Below are positions 59,377 through 64,000 of a stretch of 64,000 nt of DNA, in pieces (within the stretch, counting starts at the first letter, position 1; each line of letters starts with the position of its first letter). The notes beneath the pieces are model-generated. The model did no database searches and had not been told where the DNA came from. It saw nothing but the letters and a program-made list of their open reading frames with translations. Source of the stretch: Endozoicomonas sp. Mp262 (GTDB lineage Bacteria > Pseudomonadota > Gammaproteobacteria > Pseudomonadales > Endozoicomonadaceae); the NCBI RefSeq assembly GCF_025643335.1, contig NZ_CP092489.1, positions 186,001 through 250,000 of the forward strand, read 5' to 3'. The translations under genes and the position numbers were made by a program.

Positions 59377-59682
59377 ATGAAAACAGATGAAGCCGCCAAA
59401 CTCAGACAGCTTTGGCAGCAGCACCTTAAGGACTGGCAACAATCTGGCATAAGGCAAACTCCCTGGTGTCGCCAGAGGGGACTGTCTCCCCATCAGTTCA
59501 GTTATTGGAAGAAAAAGTTGATGACCAGGCCTGCACAGCCAAAACTGATTCCTGTTGCTGGGATGTCAAAGCCTGACCTTGTTTCTCAGTCTCCGGTTGT
59601 CATGCACCTGCCCTCTGGTATCAAGCTGGAGGTATCCGTCGAGCAAGTGCCTGGGCTGGTTCAGGCGTTGCAGTGCCTATGA
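59377..59682 (+). CDS. tnpA: IS66 accessory protein TnpA
   Basis: A 101-residue IS66 orf1 product. It starts KTDEAAKLRQLWQQHLKDWQ and contains WCRQRGLSPHQFSYWKKKL, the usual helix-turn-helix region. The end (LPSGIKLEVSVEQVPGLVQAL) is the conserved tail. The ATG at 59377 matches usual family starts better than an upstream ATG at 59350. The stop overlaps the tnpB start (ATGA). The IS630 insertion upstream may have removed or changed its promoter. Confidence 0.9.
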   Translation: MKTDEAAKLRQLWQQHLKDWQQSGIRQTPWCRQRGLSPHQFSYWKKKLMTRPAQPKLIPVAGMSKPDLVSQSPVVMHLPSGIKLEVSVEQVPGLVQALQCL

Positions 59683-60029
59683 TTCGTCCAGCGGCTGATA
59701 CTGACGTATTCCTTTATAGTGAGCCCGTGGATATGCGTAAGTCTATCAATGGCCTGGCCACTCTGGTGGAACAGGAGATGGCTCTGTCCCCCTTTGACCG
59801 CAAGCTGTTTGTGTTTTGCAACCGGGGAAGAGACAAGGTGAAGCTGCTTTACTGGGAGCGCAATGGCTTTGTCCTCTGGTATAAGCGACTGGAGAAATTC
59901 CGGTTCCAATGGCACTGGGATAGCATGCCCTCCCATATTGATGGTGATCTTCTCAACCGACTGCTGGATGGCTATGACATTCGTCCTCCTCAACCTCATC
60001 CTGCGCTGACCTACACGTCAATGATCTGA
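59679..60029 (+). CDS. tnpB: IS66 accessory protein TnpB
   Basis: A 116-residue IS66 orf2 product. The signature VFLYSEPVDMRKSINGLATL and the segment LFVFCNRGRDKVKLLYWERN, followed by GFVLWYKRLEKFRF, are typical. The ATG at 59679 overlaps the tnpA stop, so translation is coupled. A GTG two codons earlier is an alternative. TnpB is required with TnpA for transposition in IS66 elements, but its biochemical role is unclear. Confidence 0.94.
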   Translation: MIRPAADTDVFLYSEPVDMRKSINGLATLVEQEMALSPFDRKLFVFCNRGRDKVKLLYWERNGFVLWYKRLEKFRFQWHWDSMPSHIDGDLLNRLLDGYDIRPPQPHPALTYTSMI

Positions 60030-60069
60030 TGCAGGGAATTGTCTTCCTGCCTTAGGGTATCCTTCAGGG

Positions 60070-61593
60070 ATGAACGACACCCTTGCACATCTTCCTGATG
60101 ACCCCACTATCCTCAAAGCCTACATTGCCCAGCTGCAAGGCAGGCTTTCCACTCTTGAGGAACATATCCGGCAACTGATCCGGCAGCGCTTTGGCGCGTC
60201 TAGCGAAAAAGCACCAGCCAATCAGTTCGGCCTGTTCAATGAGGCCGAGCAGGACCAGCCTGACAATCCTGATGCAGTGGCAAAAGCAGAGGCAGAAATC
60301 ACAGTCCCTGCCCATCAGCGCAAGAAGCCGGGGCGCAAGCCATTACCTGAAGCCCTGCCCAGGGTTCGTCGGGAACATGACCTCCCTGAACAGGAAAAGG
60401 TCTGCTCCTGTTGCGGTAGCCATGACCTGCACAGGATCGGCGAGGAAGTCAGCGAGCAACTGGATATCATTCCCGCCAAGGTTCAGGTTATTCAGAACGT
60501 GCGCCCAAAGTATGCCTGTCGCCATTGTGAAGGCTCCATCCAGACCGCACCCATGCCTCCCCAGCCCATACCGGGTAGTATCGCTACACCGGGCTTGCTG
60601 GCCTACATTGCCACCGGAAAATATGTGGACGGCTTGCCCCTGTACCGCCAAGAACAGTTTGTGCTGAACCGGCTCGGGGTTGAAGTGGCCAGGGCAACCA
60701 CAGCCCAGTGGATGGTGCGTTGCGGTGAACTGGTACAGCCCCTGGTCAACCTGATGCGAGATCATTTACTTGAATCTCCGCTGATCCATTGTGACGAAAC
60801 CCATGTCAAGGTGCTGAGGGAGTCAGGGAAGAAAGCACAGAGCCTGTCGTACATGTGGGTACAGGTGGCAGAGCCTGTTCCAGATCACAGAGTCATTCTA
60901 TTTGATTATGATCCCAGTCGGAGTGGGTCCGTTCCTGTCAGGTTGCTGGAAGGCTTTAAGGGGTATCTGCAAACGGATGGCTATGAGGGCTATGCTGCCA
61001 TAGGCCGACAGGAAGGCATTATCAGCCAGGGCTGCTGGGCCCATGCCCGGAGAAAATTCAATGAAGCGGTAAAAGGCCTGAAAAAAGGGGTAAAAACTGG
61101 AAAGGCTTATATGGGAATGGCCTATATCCAGAAGCTTTACCGTATTGAACGGGAAATAAAAGACTGTTCCTGTGAAGAAAAGAAAATGATCCGGCAACAG
61201 AAAAGCCGGGACATTCTCAGTCAGCTACGACAATGGTTAGATAAATCGCTACCACAAACGCCCCCTAAAACACTGTTGGGTAAGGCGCTTAATTACCTCA
61301 ATAACCAGTGGGATAAACTGATTCGCTACTGCGATGAGGGTTATCTACGCATGGACAATAATCTGGCAGAAAACGCCATTCGCCCCTTTGTCATCGGGCG
61401 TAAAGCATGGCTGTTTAGCACCAGTCAGGCAGGCGCTAATGCCAGCGCTAATCTGTACAGTCTGGTAGAGACAGCGAAAGCCTGTGGCTTGGAGTCATAT
61501 GCCTATTTAAAGGAGGTGTTTACCCAGCTACCCGCAGCAAAAACACTGGCGGATATTGAGCAACTGCTGCCATGGAATCAAAACTCTTCTTAA
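60070..61593 (+). CDS. tnpC: IS66-family transposase TnpC
   Basis: A 507-residue DDE transposase. It has an N-terminal coiled coil (LQGRLSTLEEHIRQLIRQRF, then GASSEK), a zinc-binding motif (CSCCGSHDLHRIG, with a second CRHC) and the catalytic core. The core includes HCDETHVKVL (first Asp), YLQTDGYEGYAAIG (second Asp), GCWAHARRKFNEA and LRMDNNLAENAIRPFVIGRK (Glu). The length and all motifs are normal and no frame break is seen. It lies 40 bp after tnpB. Confidence 0.96.
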   Translation: MNDTLAHLPDDPTILKAYIAQLQGRLSTLEEHIRQLIRQRFGASSEKAPANQFGLFNEAEQDQPDNPDAVAKAEAEITVPAHQRKKPGRKPLPEALPRVRREHDLPEQEKVCSCCGSHDLHRIGEEVSEQLDIIPAKVQVIQNVRPKYACRHCEGSIQTAPMPPQPIPGSIATPGLLAYIATGKYVDGLPLYRQEQFVLNRLGVEVARATTAQWMVRCGELVQPLVNLMRDHLLESPLIHCDETHVKVLRESGKKAQSLSYMWVQVAEPVPDHRVILFDYDPSRSGSVPVRLLEGFKGYLQTDGYEGYAAIGRQEGIISQGCWAHARRKFNEAVKGLKKGVKTGKAYMGMAYIQKLYRIEREIKDCSCEEKKMIRQQKSRDILSQLRQWLDKSLPQTPPKTLLGKALNYLNNQWDKLIRYCDEGYLRMDNNLAENAIRPFVIGRKAWLFSTSQAGANASANLYSLVETAKACGLESYAYLKEVFTQLPAAKTLADIEQLLPWNQNSS

Positions 61594-61710
61594 ATCAAGG
61601 TGGGGTTAATTAATCGCTTACTCCGTGGTTAATAAAAATAACTTTTGCGACAACCTCGGGAGCCTAGAAACGAGGGGAGAGGTTGGACAGTTTTTTTTCA
61701 GCCCATAGCA

Positions 61711-61742
61711 AAAACCCTGACAGCTTAGCTATCAGGGTTTTC
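61711..61742 (-). terminator. Rho-independent terminator after the 5S rRNA gene
   Basis: AAAACCCTGA, a short loop and TCAGGGTTTT form a stem of about 10 bp followed, on the minus strand, by a T run. It lies just downstream of the 5S gene in the direction of rRNA transcription. Confidence 0.88.
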
Positions 61743-61750
61743 TAATTAAT

Positions 61751-61867
61751 GCTTGACAGTGACCTACTCTCACATGAGGAAACCCCACACTACCATCGGC
61801 GATACATCGTTTCACTGCTGAGTTCGGGATGGGATCAGGTGGTTCCAATGTTCTATGGCTGTCAAGC
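61751..61867 (-). rRNA. rrf: 5S ribosomal RNA
   Basis: The minus strand starts CTTGACAGCCATAGAACATT and then has GGAACCACCTGATCCCATCC, CGAACTCAG, GTGAAACGATG and GATGGTAGTGTGGGG. It ends GAGAGTAGGTCACTGTCAAGC. The ends pair to form helix I. The 117-nt length and sequence are typical of gammaproteobacterial 5S. No 23S gene lies upstream: a protein gene begins about 200 bp away on the same strand. This is therefore an orphan 5S gene, or the end of an rrn operon that has been disrupted. Confidence 0.96.
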
Positions 61868-62062
61868 GAAACTTTTGCACATGGATGTGCTTATGCCGTT
61901 TTGCCAGGGATGGCAAAAAACGGTAGCGTATCCACACGCTCGGAATCCATTTTATTCAAGCTTTCAATTCTTGCCTTACACTCTACTTTCTAGCGTATGG
62001 TTACGACCTCCAGGGATGGAGGAACAAGGTAGGCCGCTGCGCGGCGACTTTTTATCCCGAGC
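61868..62062. other. Spacer with CCAGGGATGG hairpins
   Basis: Between the 5S gene and the zinc-finger gene. Two hairpins share the loop CCA-GGGA-TGG: CCGTTTTGCCA...TGGCAAAAAACGG at 61896-61923 and CCTCCAGGGATGGAGG at 62007-62022. A third small hairpin GCCGC-TGC-GCGGC is at 62033-62045 and may help to end transcription of the zinc-finger gene. No 23S rRNA sequence is recognisable. Confidence 0.6.
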
Positions 62063-63835
62063 TTATTGAGAGGTTTTGTGTTTTTTTTGATGCCGAGTCA
62101 GATTGCCTGTACTTGATGCTTTGTGACCACACTCCTTGCAGATCAGGTGATCAGGGTGAGTCTGCTTCCCGGGATGCTTTCCCAGCATGTGGCTAGTCAG
62201 ATGGCCTGTACTTGATGCTTTGTGACCACACTCCTTGCAGATCAGGTGATCAGGGTGAGTCTGCTTCCCGGGATGCTTTCCCAGCATGTGGCTAGTCAGA
62301 TGGCCTGTATGTACTGCTTGAAAACCACACTCCTTGCAGATCAGGTGATCAGGGTGAGTCTGCTTCCCGGGATGCTTTCCCAGCATGTGGCTAGTCAGAT
62401 TGCCTGTATGTGCTGCTTGAAAACCACACTCCTTGCAGATCAGGTGATCAGGGTGAGTCTGCTTCCCGGGATGCTTTCCCAGCATGTGGCTAGTCAGATT
62501 GACTGTACTTGATGCTTTGTGACCACACTCCTTGCAGATCAGGTGATCAGGGTGAGTCTGCTTCCCGGGATGCTTTCCCAGCATGTGGCTAGTCAGATTG
62601 CCTGTATGTACTGCTTGAAAACCACACTCCTTGCAGATCAGGTGATCAGGGTGAGTCTGCTTCCCGGGATGCTTTCCCAGCATGTGGCTAGTCAGATGGC
62701 CTGTATGTACTGCTTGAAAACCACACTCCTTGCAGATCAGGTGATCAGGGTGAGTCTGCTTCCCGGGATGCTTTCCCAGCATGTGGCTAGTCAGATGGCC
62801 TGTATGTACTGCTTGAAAACCACACTCCTTGCAGATCAGGTGATCAGGGTGAGTCTGCTTCCCGGGATGCTTTCCCAGCATGTGGCTAGTCAGATTGCCT
62901 GTATGTGCTGCTTGAAAACCACACTCCTTGCAGATCAGGTGATCAGGGTGAGTCTGCTTCCCGGGATGCTTTCCCAGCATGTGGCTAGTCAGATGGCCTG
63001 TATGTACTGCTTGAAAACCACACTCCTTGCAGATCAGGTGATCAGGGTGAGTCTGCTTCCCGGGATGCTTTCCCAGCATGTGGCGAGTCAGATTGACTGT
63101 ACTTGATGCTTTGTGACCACACTCCTTGCAGATCAGGTGATCAGGGTGAGTCTGCTTCCCGGGATGCTTTCCCAGCATGTGGCTAGTCAGATTGACTGTA
63201 CTCGATGTTGCGTAATAACAACCTTCAACAGAACAAGGATAAGACCTTTTTTTTGTACACTTATATTTTTTTTTTGAAGGGGGAGGCTCACCATTAAAAT
63301 CAGGCTCACAAATATATTCCACTCCTTTTCTTTTTATACTTTTTTTGTCTTCATTTATTAAATAGCCTGCTGTTATTCCAGTATTTGTCGTCGCTATTAC
63401 ACCATAAGCATTATCATCAGATTGAATATTCACTATTTGTCCTTCTTCATTTAAACCGACAATTACAGGATTTCCTTGATCAGGTGTATTTGCAATAGCT
63501 ACCCCTATCGCTATTTGAGTAGCTTCAGCCTGACTGTACGGAGTAGTAAAAATACACTCATCGGTTTTATTTTCATTATCATCTACCGGTTCTGTTTTTA
63601 TTTTTACACTTAAATCCATCGGCTTTGTAGGTGGTATTTCATCGACGACTTTACAGTCTATTTCTAAATTTAATGGTTTTTCTTGTTCTTGACTTGTACC
63701 CTTTATCGCAACTTTCTCACAAATAAAACTATTTCCTTGAGTGGTGCATTCTATAATTTCCTTCTGCTGATTATCTCCAGTGCCACCTTCACAGAAAACG
63801 CAGCAAAACAACAGTAAAAATAACAATGCGGGCAA
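62063..63835 (-). CDS. C2H2 zinc-finger protein with hydrophobic N-terminus, twelve tandem fingers
   Basis: A 590-residue eukaryote-like protein. The hydrophobic N-terminus (about 2-15, LPALLFLLLFCCVFC with the first codon TTG) could be a short signal peptide. A segment of unknown function runs to about 185. A basic stretch PPPSKKKYKCTKKR at about 187-200 looks like a nuclear localisation signal. Then follow twelve C2H2 fingers: one with CSVEGC and eleven with CKEC, each with twelve residues to the first His and four to the next His. The repeat is 33 residues long and joined by PGKQTHPDHLI. Helix variants are mainly HTGHLTS, HTGNLTS, STVNLTS and STGHLTS. I infer a secreted host-nucleus factor, but have no direct proof. 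An ATG at 63842 in another frame (MSIARIV) may be the true start if one base is misread. Confidence 0.85.
   Translation of the reverse strand: MPALLFLLLFCCVFCEGGTGDNQQKEIIECTTQGNSFICEKVAIKGTSQEQEKPLNLEIDCKVVDEIPPTKPMDLSVKIKTEPVDDNENKTDECIFTTPYSQAEATQIAIGVAIANTPDQGNPVIVGLNEEGQIVNIQSDDNAYGVIATTNTGITAGYLINEDKKSIKRKGVEYICEPDFNGEPPPSKKKYKCTKKRSYPCSVEGCYYATSSTVNLTSHMLGKHPGKQTHPDHLICKECGHKASSTVNLTRHMLGKHPGKQTHPDHLICKECGFQAVHTGHLTSHMLGKHPGKQTHPDHLICKECGFQAAHTGNLTSHMLGKHPGKQTHPDHLICKECGFQAVHTGHLTSHMLGKHPGKQTHPDHLICKECGFQAVHTGHLTSHMLGKHPGKQTHPDHLICKECGFQAVHTGNLTSHMLGKHPGKQTHPDHLICKECGHKASSTVNLTSHMLGKHPGKQTHPDHLICKECGFQAAHTGNLTSHMLGKHPGKQTHPDHLICKECGFQAVHTGHLTSHMLGKHPGKQTHPDHLICKECGHKASSTGHLTSHMLGKHPGKQTHPDHLICKECGHKASSTGNLTRHQKKHKTSQ
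62100..63230 (-). repeat. 99-bp tandem repeats encoding the zinc fingers
   Basis: Eleven near-identical 99-bp units. Most differences are clustered in the codons for the recognition helix, while the linker and Cys/His codons are almost invariant in DNA sequence. This indicates recent amplification and possible exchange of units. Confidence 0.9.
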
Positions 63836-64000
63836 TTGACATCAGAATACCTACGGATATTAATTGCAAGTAAACGTAGATACTCTTCCCTCCTTAATTT
63901 TTGTACGGTTGTTTTCTTATCCGCATCCCATCAAAACTAAAACAGCTACTCCTGACCGGCCAGCTCTGGTGGAACTACTACCAGAAACACACTGGTAATT
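63836..64000. other. Upstream region of the zinc-finger gene
   Basis: 165 bp to the window end. No complete gene is visible. The promoter of the zinc-finger gene should lie here, but no box could be assigned with confidence. Confidence 0.4.

Larger units (their letters stand above)
58080..61621 (+). mobile_element. IS66-family element (tnpABC) with an IS630 element inserted near its left end
   Basis: The left end reads GTAAGCGCCAATTTAAACCC and the right end, reversed, reads GTAAGCGATTAATTAACCCC. Both are followed by ACC and TT, allowing for a 1-nt shift. Direct repeats TCCGTGGT flank the element at 58072-58079 and 61622-61629. The left end and tnpA are separated by about 1.3 kb that contains the IS630 transposase. 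Without that insertion the element would be close to 2.4 kb, normal for a three-gene IS66 element. Confidence 0.9.
56254..61675. repeat. Palindromic dispersed repeat, copy C, split by nested insertion sequences
   Basis: The left arm starts TCTCATTCCCAGCGTCCAGA followed by GGTTATCGCAAAAG. The right arm, reversed, starts CTCGTTTCTAGGCTCCCGAG followed by GGTTGTCGCAAAAG. Removing the IS1380 element (56385-58055), the IS66 element (58080-61621) and one copy of each target duplication leaves about 196 bp. This is close to the 204 bp of copy A, with CCACAAAGACACAG and CTTTGTGTCTCCGTGG as inner arms. There is no gene in 56153-56492 apart from this repeat and the IS left end. Confidence 0.75.

Noticed and set aside
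61749-62069. 106-codon plus-strand frame across the 5S region
   Set aside because: It reads the complement of the 5S rRNA and non-coding spacer.
62222-63106. Plus-strand repetitive frames in the zinc-finger region
   Set aside because: They are antisense shadows of the 99-bp finger repeats; the minus frame has perfect C2H2 spacing.
62100-63230. CRISPR-like array of regular repeats
   Set aside because: The 99-bp units are directly joined coding repeats. There are no short repeats with unique spacers and no cas genes nearby.

Overview
The window looks like a chromosomal segment of a marine, animal-associated gammaproteobacterium. An Endozoicomonas-like organism is my best guess. That guess rests on a gammaproteobacterial-type 5S rRNA, a biosynthetic threonine deaminase, dense insertion sequences, a eukaryote-style C2H2 zinc-finger gene and a very large secreted RTX protein. 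No taxonomic marker fixes the genus.

Layout. 16-3236: ilvA, a small membrane protein and a VapBC-type toxin-antitoxin pair. 3404-9915: a type I secretion accessory cluster. On the minus strand it has an OmpA/MotB-like protein with an Asp in its membrane helix, an HlyD-type adaptor and a receiver-only response regulator. On the plus strand it has a TolC-type channel, a MotA/TolQ-like protein with a His-rich tail, and an M23 peptidase. 10058-21512: a type I restriction-modification operon carrying two DUF1016 nuclease genes, an AAA ATPase, a 64-residue protein and a YgjP-like metallopeptidase. It also holds scars of older hsdM, hsdS and rhuM genes. 21559-26050: a secreted-protein gene split by an IS66-type element, an IS982-type relic, a 160-bp MITE and arms of a dispersed palindromic repeat. 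26051-53950: an ABC exporter and, 48 bp upstream of it, one 8587-codon gene for a giant RTX-repeat protein. 54255-56152: a peroxiredoxin-like/2OG-oxygenase fusion and a RyR-like repeat protein. 56254-61675: one roughly 200-bp palindromic repeat blown apart by an IS1380 element and an IS66 element, the latter itself carrying an IS630 element. 61751-63835: an orphan 5S rRNA gene and a 12-finger C2H2 zinc-finger gene.

How it fits together. The pieces on both sides of the restriction island match the parts list of the Salmonella SPI-4 giant-adhesin system: SiiA/SiiB proton channel, SiiC outer-membrane channel, SiiD adaptor, SiiF ABC exporter and SiiE adhesin. I infer one SPI-4-like secretion locus whose accessory genes and exporter/substrate operon now lie about 16 kb apart, with a defence island and transposons between them. 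The most notable items are this split locus with its 25.8-kb gene, the secreted-looking zinc-finger protein, the hairpin conserved inside both DUF1016 genes, and the palindromic repeat that can be rebuilt after removing the nested insertion sequences.
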